Below are positions 1-13,022 of a stretch of DNA of 64,000 nt, one piece after another. A program made the translations under genes and the position numbers. A model generated the notes under the pieces. It had not been told where the DNA came from and made no database searches. It saw only the letters and a program-made list of their open reading frames with translations. How positions within the stretch are numbered: the first letter of the stretch is position 1; every line of letters starts with the position of its first letter. Location of the stretch: assembly GCF_963678635.1 (NCBI RefSeq), contig NC_087062.1, positions 57,115,970-57,179,969 of the forward strand, written 5' to 3'. Source of the DNA: Symsagittifera roscoffensis (lineage: Eukaryota > Xenacoelomorpha > Acoela > Convolutidae).

Positions 1-571
1 ATTCTGAAGGATATTTTTTGTGGTCCAGTCGTTTACTTTTTTTCATGTTTATTTTAAATAAAGGCTTGGTGCAATTATTCCCAATACAAACAATTTTCTA
101 AAATAAAATTCTACATTTTTCATCAATAATTTTGGTGCAAGATCTGTCACAGCAAGGAACTGCCTTGTAGTTTTTCTGTTCAAATACAGAGCTTTTCAAG
201 AAAAGACTTTGGCATCAAATTAGCTGAAAACAGATCAACCGTGCTCTCTGAAATTTGATTTTTATGCGTTAACGATTGAAGTCAATAATTCGCATGAATC
301 GTTATCTCTTTGATTTGTTTTTCTGCTCCAGCCTAAATCTATTTTGTATTTTGTTTTTTGAGTTTTTTCCAAATTTATTTCCATACTTTTTCGATTGTCT
401 TTTGACTATGTCCGTTCTGTACATAATTTATTCAAATTAAAACGTTCATGAAACAACTATGATTTTTGCTACACTTTTATTTTCCTGGTTAGTTATTTTC
501 CTGGTTCGAAGAAATTAAGGAATGTATTTGCCAGTGCTAAATTTTTCATGTTGCACGATTTTAGAAAAACT
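1..571. other. No gene recognised
   Basis: AT-rich sequence with no convincing exon or long open frame on either strand. Confidence 0.5.
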
Positions 572-645
572 GGCTGCGTATGGGTATCGATCCGGGAACC
601 TTCGGATTTCCAAGCGAGTATGCTTGCACTAGATTAAAGCGCGGG
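572..645 (-). repeat. tRNA-Ser-like fragment (SINE head or tRNA pseudogene)
   Basis: On the minus strand an anticodon-arm-like stretch CTTGGAAATCCG, as found in tRNA-Ser(GGA), is followed by GGATCGATACC, which differs from the pol III box B consensus at one position. The box A region (TTTAATCTAGTGC) is degenerate and no full acceptor stem pairs up. A tRNA-derived repeat is more likely than a working tRNA gene. Confidence 0.4.
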
Positions 646-887
646 TTTGAGGATAGAATAATACTTTGACAATGTGACTATCACGCGCATTGTTCATGTG
701 TGGCACTTATCCTCCCTTTTTCAAATTGTGATAATGAGGCACGCCATAGTTGGTCTTATTAATTCCATAAATGACTCAATTTTAACACTTTGATATTGTT
801 AGCCAAAAACTTTCAAAGTAGTTCTCAATATTTAAATTGTCAAAAATTATTCGAGACCAAGTAATGCGCAGTCGGAACATTCATGGC

Positions 888-1077
888 TTTGCCCTTATAT
901 GAGCAGTCTTGTTAAAAAATATATGACTGAAAAGTTATTTACAGCTTTTCAGTCCCTCTGCCTCTATAATCTTGTGGGTCTATACGTGACTTTTTTGCTT
1001 GTTTTAAATAAACTGGGTTTGGCAAAAAAGCTAATATAATTCAAGCTTTAACAAGACTGCTCGTATTTCAGGGCAAA
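888..1077. repeat. Short terminal-inverted-repeat element (MITE-like)
   Basis: About 30 bases at 888-917 are repeated in inverted orientation at 1047-1077; both share GAGCAGTCTTGTTAAA or a close variant. The 130-base interior has no open frame. A clear target duplication is not visible, so this may be a small nonautonomous DNA transposon or a chance hairpin; the length of the match favours the former. Confidence 0.45.
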
Positions 1078-1416
1078 ACACTGAGTTTTCTGACCGCCCT
1101 CTCACTGGTTTCGAATAAAGTTTTCTCAATTTTTATATTTTGGACCACCAATACTGAATACAAAGTGCTAAAAACGTGTCTGTACAAAACAAACTTAGTC
1201 CAAAAATTAGTTCGAAAAAGTTGTCATTAATAGAAGTGATTATTATTCCAATATCTGATACGAAAACTTTGCATGGAATAAAAATTTTCTGGTTCTACTG
1301 CAACCGGATATTAATTGGCAGTATAACAGAGAAAATAGAGTGACGTAGATAACAGCAGCGTCCACAGATTAAAAGCAACTATTCGCAAAACATAAACTTA
1401 ACACAATTAGAAAGTC
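1078..1416. other. No gene recognised
   Basis: AT-rich flank of the tandem repeat block; no open frame or repeat recognised. Confidence 0.4.
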
Positions 1417-1489
1417 AACTTTTTGTGTAATCCAGTCGAAAACACACAGGTTGCTAAAGTTGCTATTTGGGATTACTTGAAACCACTCA

Positions 1490-1798
1490 TTGGTACTTTT
1501 AAGTCTCCAATGGAAGTTATACTTAATAACAAAAACCCGGAGTCCCTTTGAGTCACAGAGCAAAATTCCGAGTCAAATTTTGATGGGTATGCATTTATCA
1601 AACACCGACCTTTTGCAGACAACTCGCCCCAATAAGGCTAGAGAATTTTGGAATACCAACTTCGTTAAACTAGTTAAGAGCAAGCACCCTTACTTTCTGA
1701 AGCTCATTGAAAAGTTCAAGGACGGTAAAAAAAAAGCCGAGATTCTACTCGAAAAAACGTGCGTTGAACACAAAAGAGGCAGACCCAAAAAAAAATAA
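1490..1798 (+). pseudogene. Small basic ORF with C-terminal AT-hook-like motif, repeat copy 1
   Basis: This is a 102-codon open frame opened by TTG; no good ATG precedes it, so it is probably the tail of a broken gene. Its C-terminal half is charged and helical-looking and ends in KRGRPKKK, which contains the RGRP core of an AT-hook. The segment around FWNTNF and HPYFLKLIEKF resembles the C-terminal part of Mutator-like (MULE/FLYWCH) transposases, but this is a tentative resemblance by eye. An upstream open stretch in another frame (about 1428-1550) suggests a frameshift. The copies at 6279 and 9883 have RARP instead of RGRP. Confidence 0.4.
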
Positions 1799-3839
1799 AC
1801 ATCAAAAAGCTCACACCAACCCAATGATATCCTTAGATTTTTAGTAGCGTAATTATAAATATAAACTATAATTTTAAGTTTGTTTTGTTTACAAATTGTG
1901 AAGTTATTCAACAAAGCCAAGGTATGAAACTTTTCTAAGTGTAATTAGTTTCCTTGGTTTTTCAAAATTGCGCTAAAGTTGATTTGAAACCGGCAAAACT
2001 TTGAATACATACGAATTGTTGATGTTTTTCTCTCGCCCAATTCTTTTAGTTTGATCCCGTTTTTTGTACCCTAGATGAACACGTTTTATAGTTACCCAAA
2101 TCTCAATTTTTCTTGGAAAACTGGAACAAATTTTTGAGCAGCCAGAGGTTCAATCGTTTGATCTCTAGAGTTTGAATCATATAATTAAACCAGTATACCA
2201 AAAAATTTTTGTGGTAAATTTTAGTTTTATTTGATTTTTGTTTGTTTGATCTTTAATAACCTTCATGTTTGATGCTTCAAAGCGTAAATCAGTTTTGTCG
2301 GACAATTTAAGGTTAAAAAATCAAACGGTTTTGAATTGCTCTGTATTGGACTTTTTTTGGGTTTTTTAACGTTTCGGATTCTTCTGTAGGAGGCCTGTTC
2401 TTGGTATAGGACTGTTTTGTATGAGCATTTTTGTATATGCATCTTCTAAAATACAATTTCGAAAATAAAAAGACCAAAATTTAGCCAATTTAATATGACT
2501 AATAAGTTTGCCCCAGATCAATTTGGTTTATTTGGCTCAATTATTTGCAACGTTTGATTCATGTGCGCGTGGCATTTTATGAATTGCGCTAGTGTACCAG
2601 TTGCGCTAGTATACGCATACCCGCTTAGCAACCCAATATTTCAGGTCAATCCCCGAGCTGTAAATTTTTCTCTTTATTGGAAAAAAAATCGGAAAAAGTA
2701 ATATTAAAAAAGGAGCTGGAAAAGTGAAATTTCGAACACGGAAAGAAATTGCCTTAGACTCCATTGCAATGATCTCGAAGTTTTCTTGGCTTTTCATGTT
2801 TCACGTGGACTACTGAATCCAAGCTGTTTGAGCAAGAAATGTTGTTCTAGCACTATTATGGTTCTGAGAAATGTTTTTGGACTGAAATTTTGTTATGTTA
2901 GAGAAAATTTCTATCAGATTTTTTATAGATATTTCTGAAAATACGCAAACTCTCAACCAGAAAATTGATGCAATCAATTTCTTACTAGATTATTAAACGA
3001 AGTTTTGTTGCAAAAGGAATTACCACGAAAGATAAAAGTAGGTCCAATTAAATTGAGCCGTTACACAGTTGTCTCAAATGCTTCTAATTTTTTCCGTGAG
3101 TCCATTGCTTGATCTCTTTAACTTGAGGCTTATCAAGTATATTAAAGGAAATTGGAAAGCGTTCATTTCACTATTCAGTCAGTTGGCATAATTTGATTTT
3201 AAAAAAGAGAATTTAGTTGCAGTTGGAAAAAATCATCGTCAATTTAGCAAGAAGATCGGAAATAGAGCTATGTTCATTTTTGCTTCTCATTGCTAGTAAA
3301 AACAAGCACTTTTCGAAGATGATTCTGTAGATTAAAAACATTTTAGAATTCTACGTTTTGTTTCCACTTTTACGAATCTTCATTTTCTAATTTCTTTGCG
3401 AAGCTCAAAAATTTGAACTATAAGATATTGCTGTTTTAATTTTACCAATTTCATCCGATGTCAAGTTAAAATAGCTTTCGCAAAAAAAACTACTAGAAAA
3501 CAAAAAAAGTTCATGATTACAATCATTTGCATTTGTACAGAGTGCCCCCATAAACAAGAGTTTTTAATTAAATTTAAGGCTGAACGTAAGGATTGTAATA
3601 CGTAATCTTTTGTGCAGGAGTCATCACATAACGAAGGCGATATACAACTCCGCAAAATCTCATTTTTTAAATATTATCTTTGACTGCCTATATATTTGCA
3701 GCTATCGATATGCTGCAAAAAAATGCCTGCATTTTTAATTGTTAGATTTTTCAATTTCAAAGAAGGAAATTCAATTGTCCTGAGCTATCATTTTGCTGTA
3801 GATCTTTTTAAAAATTATCTGCGGAAGCATTTTTTTATT

Positions 3840-6090
3840 AGAGGTAACTATAACTAGAAGACCTCCAGGTCAAAAACAAGCAACAAACACATATTTGACA
3901 ACTAAAATGAACAAAATCTAAATATTACAACCCTCCCCTATCAACTAGAACAAAGATCATTAATATTGTCCCAACTAACACCTCAAATTCGCTCAAGAAA
4001 AAATAAGGACATGATCTTTTAGCCTGAAAAACGTAAAATTCTTGAATACCCCCGAATATCCCATGAAAAAAAACTGGAAAGCTCATTCTTAGACTTCCAG
4101 ACTTTCCCTCACCAAAAATTGCCTATATATCAGACCCACTTGTCAAAAATCAAAAAATATTCCGAGTTTAGACTCAAAAAAAAATATTTCGAAAGCACGA
4201 ATCACTTCTTAAATGCTTCTCTCGAACAGTTAATTTCTAAAACTAAGAATTTCAAAGCATTTTTTAATAATCTCTCCCTTTTTACAACTTAGTATAGTTT
4301 TTATTGTAGACACCCTTGAAATATTCCTCCTCCTGTTGATAATTTTTTTGCAGTTTTCTAATAAATTTTCATTCCCGCACAAAAGCCTACATCAATTTTG
4401 CAAAATTTTGTATTCTTTTAGTGATGTTCCTCACATTTTCAGTATCCCTAATTCTGACAATATGCAAGTGTATACAAATAATCAACCTAATTTTTCTTCA
4501 TAGGTAAAAAAATTGAAAGAACCTTTCAAAATTGCTAAACAATAACCCACACAACAGTAGTCACCGACTATAACATCCCAAGAATCTCCAACAACACCAA
4601 CAACCAGTCAGACAAATCATCCTCAATCATCAACACGTATTTCAATTCAAGAAAACTCATATACATTTCACGAAAGACATTCACTAATATCAGAAGTTTA
4701 GAGCCTGTAGTTCGCCACGCGCCCCTAAGCGAACCACATTACCCACCAATTTATAATATATACCCTTCTCTTCAACAAGACCTAATAGAACAAGACATCC
4801 AAGTCCAAACCAAAAAGCACCCACAATAAATAGACAAATTATACATCCACGACGAAATAGGAATTTTACAGCTCCCAGAGCTCATTTCAATATACCCTCA
4901 TCATCAATGTCAAATCCACTACACCTCTCCAATAGTACAACTCAAAGTACCCACCCCCTTCACCATTACAATCTAACTCACAACAAAATACCCCAAACAT
5001 ACCATCGGATTACTTAGGTTCAACCCCCACATCCAAACAAATTCGTGAAATTACTTAGGTTCAACCCCCACATCCAAACAAGTTCGTGAAATCCCTTTTA
5101 ATTCCCCAATTTCAACACAACGTCTCCCATTGGATGACACAAGCTTTCACTCAAGGTGAACCCAACTTAGTAAATGACCCTATAAACAACTCATCAGATA
5201 CATCTTTGTCATTACCAGAAACCCTCTCGATTCCTTCAAATCCTTCAATAAGTCAGACCTCAACAACACCATTTCCTCCAAATTAGACGATAGATATAAG
5301 GAACAGTCAACCAATAACATACCCCTACGACTAGATTGGAACACATTCGTAGCACCCCCTCCATTATTTGGTCAAAATCATGATAGTAACAGACTACATA
5401 ATTGGGCACTCAACAGATTACAAGATCGACACGATATTTACAAAGATATACAAGAACACAACATACAAATCCTTACACAAGACAATCTCCCACTTAAATT
5501 TGAAATAACAGTAAAATTGAACAATTTAATACATCATCCTTTACCCTTAGCCCCACCAAATATGACAGCTCAATCATTACCTCCTTCATTCATCACAAGA
5601 GAAATCTTTTATAAATACGATAGACACACAAAAAAGACACTTGGATACATCACATTCTATAATCCATATTCAGGACTATCCTACACATGTATTTTTTAAT
5701 GATACTTCTTTTTCAAACCCTACTCTTTTTTACATTTTCAGAAACAAAAAACCATAACAACCAATCTCCCCGAACCGGACACTAATATTTACTAGTCAAA
5801 CACTATGAATGTGAAGAAAATGAACAAAAGCAATAAATAATTATGCAGCCAAATAACTCAATGTGAATCCGAACCACAGGAAATCAAAACAACAATTTTA
5901 ATAGCCACACTTCACTCAAAAGCCCGAGCTACAACATTAAAAAGGATACAAATTCACAGCAACAATCTCAGAGAAAAAAATACATTATTCCCAAGTCTCA
6001 AATGGAAATAAAATGCACTTGATCACGAATCCTTCTTTCATGGTAATATAGAAAGACTTTTACACCTTAGCCCTGAAGATTGTAAAAACA
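3840..6090 (+). pseudogene. Retroelement fragment with envelope-position ORF pieces, copy 1
   Basis: Internal fragment of the first LTR family, running from the post-integrase noncoding tract into the ORF that lies in envelope position. Open pieces are seen at 5086-5286 (Ser/Pro/Thr-rich) and 5517-5699, with stops and frameshifts between. It matches 8470-9790 and 11070-13022 closely and 57615-59890 on the minus strand more distantly. It ends at the junction with the next tandem unit and cannot code for a complete protein. Confidence 0.7.
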
Positions 6091-6278
6091 AACTTCATAG
6101 AATAAAATTAACAACAACTTTTTGTGTAATCCAGTCGAAAACACACAGGTTGCTAAAGTTGCTATTTGGGATTACTTGAAACCACTCATTGGTACTTTTA
6201 AGTCTCCAATGAAAGTTATACTTAATAACAAAAACTCAGAGTTCCTTTGAGTCACAGAGCAAAATTCTGAGTCAAATT

Positions 6279-6548
6279 TTGATGGGTATGCATTTATCAA
6301 ACACCGACTTTTTGCAGACAACTCGCCCCAATAAGACTAGAGAATTTTGGAATACCAACTTCGTTAAACTAGTTAACAGCAAGCACCCTTACTTTCCGAA
6401 ACTCATAGAAAAGTTCAAGGACGGTAAAAAAGCCGAAATTCTACTAGAAAAAACGTGCGTTGAACAGAAAAGAGCCAGACCCAAAAAAAAATTAAACATC
6501 AAAAACTCACACCAACCCAATGATATCCTTAGAATTTTAGGGGCGTAA
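6279..6548 (+). pseudogene. Small basic ORF, repeat copy 2
   Basis: An 89-codon open frame homologous to the ORFs at 1490 and 9883. The C-terminal basic patch reads KRARPKKK, so the AT-hook core is lost, and the frame runs on into NIKNSHQPN before its stop. Likely a relic of the same broken gene. Confidence 0.4.
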
Positions 6549-8439
6549 TTATAAAAATATACATTATAAATTTAAGTTTGTTTTGTTTCCAAATTGTGAA
6601 TTTATTCAACAAAGCCAAAGTATGAAACTTTTCTAAGTGCAATTAGTTTCCTTGGTTTTTCCAAATTGCGCTAGAGTTGATTTGAAACCGGCAAAACTTT
6701 GAATACATACGAATTGTTGGTGTTTTCGCTCAGTTCAGTTGGAGCCCGTTTTTTGTACCCTAGATGAACACGTTTTATAGTTACCCAAATCTCAATTTTT
6801 CTTGGAAAACTGGAAAAAATTTTGAGTAGCCAGAGGTTCAATCTTTTGATCTCTAGAGTTTGAATCATATAATTTAACCAGTATACCAAAAAATTTTGTG
6901 TTTAATCTTAGTTTTATTTGATTTTTGTTTGTTTGATCTTTAATAACCTTCATGTTTGATGCTTCAAAGCGTAAATCAGTTTTGTCGGACAATTTAAGGT
7001 AAAAAAAATCAAATGGTTTTGAATTCTTCTGTATCGGTTCTTTTTGGGTTTTTTAATGTTTCGGATTCTTCAGTAGGAGGCTTGTTCTTGGTATAGGACT
7101 GTTTTATATGTGCTTTTTGTATATGCATCTTCTAAAATATAATTTCGAAAATAAAAAGCCCAAAATTTAGCCAGTTTAATTTGACTAATAAGTTTGCCCA
7201 GATCAATTTGGCTTATTTGGCTCAACGATTCGCAACGTTTGATTCATGTGCGCGTGGCATTTTATGAATTGCGCGGGTCGAAAAAAAATTAATCGGAAAA
7301 GTTAATCTTTAAGAAAAGAGCTGGAAAAACGAAATTTCAAACACGGAAAGAAATTACCTTAGACTCCATCGCCATGATCTCGAAGTTTTCTTGGCTTTTC
7401 ATGTTTCACGTGGACTATTGAATCCAAGCTGTTTGAGCAAGAAATGTTGTTCTAGCACTATTATGGTTCTGAGAACTTTTTTGTACTGAACTTTTGTTAT
7501 GTTAGAGAAAATTTCTATCTGATTTTTTATAGATATTTCTGAAAATACGCAAACTCTCAACCAGAAAATTGATGCAATCAATTTCTTACTAGATTATTAA
7601 ACGAAGTTTTGTTGCAAAAGGAATTACCACGAAAGATAAAAGTCGGTCCAATTAAACTGAGCCGTTATACAGTTGTCTCAAATGCTTCTAATTTTTTCCG
7701 TGAGTCCATTGCTTGATCTCTTTAACTTGAGGCTTATCAAGTATATTAAAGGAGACTGGAAAGCGTTAGATTGAGTCTGATGATTCATTACACTATTCAT
7801 TCAGTTGGCATAATTTGATTTTAAAAAAGAGAATTTAGTTGCAGCTGGAAAAAATCATCTTCAATTTAGCAAGAAGATTGGAAATATAGATATGGTCATT
7901 TTGCTTCTCATTGCTAGTAAAAACAAGCACGTTTCGAAGATGACTCTGTAGATTAAAAACATTTTAGAAATCTACGTTTTGTTTCCACTTTTACGAATCT
8001 TCATTACTAATTTCTTTGCGAAGCTCAAAAATTTGAACTATAAGATATTGCTGTTTTAATTTTACCAATTTCATCCGATGTCAAGTTAAAATAGTTTTCC
8101 CAAAAAAAACTACTAGAAAACAAAAAAAGTTCATGATTACAATCATTTGCATTTGTACAGAGTGCCCCCATAAACAAGAGTTTCTATTTAAATTTAAGGC
8201 TGAACGTAAGGATTGTAATACATAATCTTTTGTGCAGGAGTTATCACGAAGGCGATATACAACTCCGCAAAAATCTCATTTCTTAAATACTATCTTTGAC
8301 GGCCTATATATTTGCAGCTATCGATATGCTGAAAAAAAATGCTTGCATTTTTAATTGTTAGATTTTTCAATTTCAAAGAAGGAAATTCAATTGTCCTGAG
8401 CTATCATTTTGCTGCAGAAGCATTTTTTTTTATTGAAGG

Positions 8440-9790
8440 TAACTATAACTAGAAGACCTCCAGGTCAAAAACAAGCAACAAACACATATTTGACAACTAC
8501 AATGAACAAAATCTAAATATTACAACCCTCCTCTATCAACTAGAACAAAGATCATTAATATTGTCCCAACTAACACCTCAAGTTCGCTCAAGAAAAAATA
8601 AGGACATAATCATTTAGCCTGAAAAACGAAAAATTCTTGAATGCCCCCGATCATACCATAAATAAAAATAAAACTGGAAAGCTCATTCTTAGACTTCCAG
8701 ACTTTCCCTCGCCAAAATTTGCCAAATCAGACCCACTTGTCAAAAATCAATAAATATTCCGAGCTTAGACTCAAAAAGCAAAAAACATTTCGAGAGAATG
8801 AATCACTTCTTAAATGCTTTTCTCTCGAACAGTTCAATTTCTAAAACCAATTTCCCAAAGCTTTTTCTAATAATCTCACCTTTTCACAACTTAGTATAGT
8901 TTTTATTGTAGACACCCTTGAAATCTTCCTTCTCTTGTTGATTTTTGCAGTTTTCTAATAAATTTTCATTCCCTCACAAAAGCGTTCATCACCTTTGCAA
9001 AAACTCTTGATCTCCTCTCCAGGTACAATATTCCATTAATAATCTAAATGTTAAGGCATCTATTCAACAAAAAAGGTATTTTCATTCTTTTAATAATTGG
9101 GTACTCAACAGATTACAAGATCGACACGATATTTACAAAGATATACAAGAACACAACATACAAATCCTTACACAAGACAATCTCACACTTAAACTTGAAA
9201 TAACAGTAAAATTGAACAATTTAATACATCATCCTTTACATTAGCCCCACCAAATATGACAGCTCCATCATTACCTCCTTCATTGATCACAAGAGAAATC
9301 TTTTATAAATACGATAGATACACAAAAAAGACACTTGGATACATCACATTCTATAATCCATATTCAGGACTATCCTACACATGTATTTTTTAATGATACT
9401 TTTTTTTCAAACCCTACTCCCTTTTACATTTTCAGAACCAAAAAACCATAACAACCATTCTCCCCGAACCGGACACTAAGATTTACTAGTCACACACTAT
9501 GAATGTGAAGAAAATGAACAAAAGCAATAAATAATTATGCAGCCAAACAACTCATTGTGAATCCGAACCAAAGGAAATCAAAACAACAATTTTAATAGCC
9601 ACACTTCACTCAAAAGCCCGAGCTACAACATTAAAAAGGATACAAATTCACAGCAACATTCTCAGAGAGAAAAGTACATTATTCCCAAGTCTCAAATGGA
9701 AATAAAATGCACTTGATCACGAATCCTTCTATCATGGTAATATAGAAAGACTTTTACACCTTAGCCCTGAAGATTGTAAAAACAAACTTC
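8440..9790 (+). pseudogene. Retroelement fragment, copy 2
   Basis: Counterpart of 3840-6090 with an internal deletion of about 0.9 kb that removes most of the Ser/Pro-rich part of the envelope-position ORF. No open frame of useful length remains. Confidence 0.65.
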
Positions 9791-9808
9791 ATAGAATAAA
9801 ATTAACAA

Positions 9809-12800
9809 CAACTTTTTGTGTAATCCAGTCGAAAACACACAAGTTGCTAAAGTTACTATTTGGGATTACTTGAAACCACTCATTGGTACTTTTAAGTCTC
9901 CAATGGAAGTTATACTTAATAACAAAAACTCGGAGTTCCTTTGAGTCACAGAGCAAAATTCTGAGTCAAATTTTGTTGGGTATGCATTTATCAAACACCG
10001 ATTTTTTGCAGACAACTCGCATCAATAAGACTAGAGAATTTTGGAATACCAACTTCGTTAAACTAGTTAACAGCAAGCACCCTTACTTTCCGAAACTCAT
10101 AGAAAAGTTCAAGGACGGTAAAAAAGCCGAGATTCTACTAGAAAAAACGTGCGTTGAACAGAAAAGAGCCAGACCCAAAAAAAAATTAAACATCAAAAAC
10201 TCACACCAACCCAATGATATCCATAGATTTTTAGGGGCGTAATTAAAAAAATATCCATTATAATTGTAAGTTTGTTTTGTTTACAAATTGAGAATTTATT
10301 CAACAAAACCAAAGTATGAAACTTTTCTAAGTGCAATTAGTTTCTTGCTTGATCTCTTTAACTTGAGGCTTATCAAGTATATTAAAGGAAATTGGAAAGC
10401 GTTAGATTGAGTCCGATGATTCATTACACTATTCATTCAGTTGGCATAATTTGATTTTAAAAAAGAGAATTTAGTTGCAGCTGGAAAAAATCATCTTCAA
10501 TTTAGAAAGAAGATCGGAAATAGAGATATGGTCATTTTTGCTTCTCATTGCTAGTAAAAACAAGCACTTTTCGAAGATGATTCTGTAGATTAAAAACATT
10601 TTAGAAATCTACGTTTTGTTTCCACTTTTACGAATCATCATTACTAATTTCTTTTCGAAGCTCAAAAATTTGAACTATAAGATATTGCTGTTATAATTTT
10701 ACCAATTTCATCCGATGTCAAGTTAAAATAGCTTTCCCAAAAACAACTACTAGAAAACAAAAAAAGTTCATGATTACAATCATTTGCATTTGTACAGAGT
10801 GCCCCCATAAACAAGAGTTTCTAATTAAATTTAAGGCTGAATGTAAGGATTGTAATACATAATCTTTTGTGCAGGAGTTATCACGTAGGCGATATACAAC
10901 TCCGCAAAAATCTCATTTTTTAAATACTATCTTTGACTGCCTATATATTTGCAGCTATCGATATGCTGCAAAAAAATGCTTGCATTTTTAATTCTTAGAT
11001 TTTTCAATTTCAAAGAAGGAAATTCAATTGTCCTGAGCTATCATTTTGCTGCAGAAGCATTTTTTTTAATTAAAAGTAACTAAAACTAGAAGACCTCTAG
11101 GTCAAAAACAAGCAACAAACACATATTTGACAACTACAATGAACAAAATCTAAATATTACAACCCTCCCCTATCAACTAGAACAAAGATCAATAATATTG
11201 TCCCAACTAACACCTCAAATTCGCTCAAGAAAAAATAAGGACATAATCATTTAGCCTGAAAAACGAAAAATTCATGAATAGCCCCGATCATACCATAAAT
11301 AAAAATAAAACTGGAAAGCTCATTCTTAGACTTCCAGACTTTCCCTGGCCAAAAATTGCCTACATCAGACCCACTTGTCAAAAATCAATAAATACTCCGA
11401 GCTTAGACTCAAAAAACAAAAAACATTTCGAGAGAACGAATCACTTCTTAAATGCTTCTCTCTCGAACAGTTCTATTTCTAAAACCAATTTCTCAAAGCT
11501 TTTTCTAATAATCTCACCTTTTTCACAACTTAGTATTGTTTTTATTGTAGACACCCTTGAAATATTCCTCCTCTTGTTGATTTTTGCAGTTTTCTAATAA
11601 ATTTTCATTCCCTCACAAAAGCGTTCATCCACTTTGCAAAAACTCTTGATCTCCTCTCCAGGTACGATATTCCAATCTAAATGTTAAGGCATCTATTCAA
11701 CAAAAAACGTATTTTCATTCTTTTAGGGATGTTCTTCACCTTTTCAGTATCCTTAATTCTGACAATATGCAAGTGTATAAAAAAAGCAATAATAAATTTC
11801 GCATTAGCAAGAATACTTTTAATTATTTTCATAGAAGAATATGATAATCAACCTAATTTTTCTTCATAGGTCAAAAATTTTAAAGAACCTTTCAAAATTG
11901 CTAATCAATAAGCCACACAACAGTAGTCACCGACTATAACATCCCAAGAATCTCCAACAACACCAACAACCAGTCAGACAAATCATCCTCAATCATCAAC
12001 ACGTATTTCATTTCAAGAAAACTCATATACATTTCAGGAAAGACATTAACTAATATCAGAAGTTTAGAGCCTGTAGTTCGCCACGCGCCCCTAAGCGAAC
12101 CTCATTACGCACCAATATATAATATATACCCTTCTCTTCAACAAGACCTTAATAGAACAAGACATCCAAGTCCAAACCAAAATGCACCCACAATAAAAAG
12201 ACAAATTATATTCCACGACGAAATAGGAATTTTACAGCTCCCAGAGCTCATTTCAATATACCCTCATCACCAATTTCAAATCCACTAGACCTCTCCAATA
12301 GTACAACTCAAAGTACCCCCCCTTCACCATTACAATCTACCTCACAACAAAATACGCCAAACATTCCATCGGATTACTTAGGTTCAACCCCCACATCCAA
12401 ACAAATTCGTGAAAACCCTTTTAATCCCCCAATTTCAACACAACGTCTCCCATATTGGATGACACAAGCTTTCACTCAAGGTGAACCCAACTTAGTAAAT
12501 GACCCTATAAACAACTCATCAGATACATCTTTGTCATCACCAGAAACCCTCTCGATTCCTTCAACCCCTTCAATAAGTCACACCTCAACAACACCATTTC
12601 CCCCAAATTTCCCTATAAATCCAGACAATAGATATAAGGAACAGTCAACCAATAACATACCCCTACGACTAGATTGGAACGCATTTGTAGCACCCCGTCC
12701 ATTATTTGGTCAACATCATGATAGTAACAGACTACATAATTGGGCACTCAACAGATTACAAGATCGACACGATATTTACAAAGATATACAAGAACACAAC

Positions 12801-13022
12801 ATACAAATCCTTACACAAGACAATCTCCCACTTAAATTTGAAATAACAGTAAAATTGAACAATTTAATACATCATCCTTTACCCTTAGCCCCACCAAATA
12901 TGACAGCTCAGTCATTACCTCCTCCATTCATCACAGCAGAAATCATTTATAAATACGATAGATACACAAAAAAGACACTTGGATACATCACATTCTATAA
13001 TCCATATTCTGGACTATCTCTA
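9809..13022 (+). repeat. Tandem chimeric repeat, copy 3
   Basis: Third copy. About 1.15 kb of spacer is missing: the text jumps near 10345 from the part matching about 1950 to that matching about 3105. Unlike copies 1 and 2, the retroelement part continues past 13022 into the rest of the element, so this copy is the join to element A. Confidence 0.8.
9883..10242 (+). pseudogene. Small basic ORF, repeat copy 3
   Basis: Longest version (119 codons, TTG start) of the small basic ORF, because a stop present in copy 2 is absent here. It has the KRARPKKK tail and the FWNTNF and HPYFPKLIEKF segments. A decayed MULE-type C-terminal fragment is possible but unproven. Confidence 0.4.

Larger units (their letters stand above)
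1417..6114 (+). repeat. Tandem chimeric repeat, copy 1
   Basis: First and longest of three head-to-tail copies. The unit joins a small basic ORF plus spacer (1417 to about 3840) to a piece of the LTR element (about 3840-6114). The retroelement part matches, in the same sense, the minus strand of the element at 51727-62868 from about 59890 down to about 57615. The same junction, an AACAACAAC stretch running into CTTTTTGTG, recurs at the start of copies 2 and 3. Duplication of an already chimeric segment is therefore the simplest explanation, rather than three separate insertions. Confidence 0.85.
6115..9808 (+). repeat. Tandem chimeric repeat, copy 2
   Basis: Second head-to-tail copy of the unit described for copy 1, nearly identical in the parts that align. 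It is shorter because about 0.9 kb of the retroelement part is missing: near 9095 the text jumps from the sequence matching about 11725 to that matching about 12738. Confidence 0.85.
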
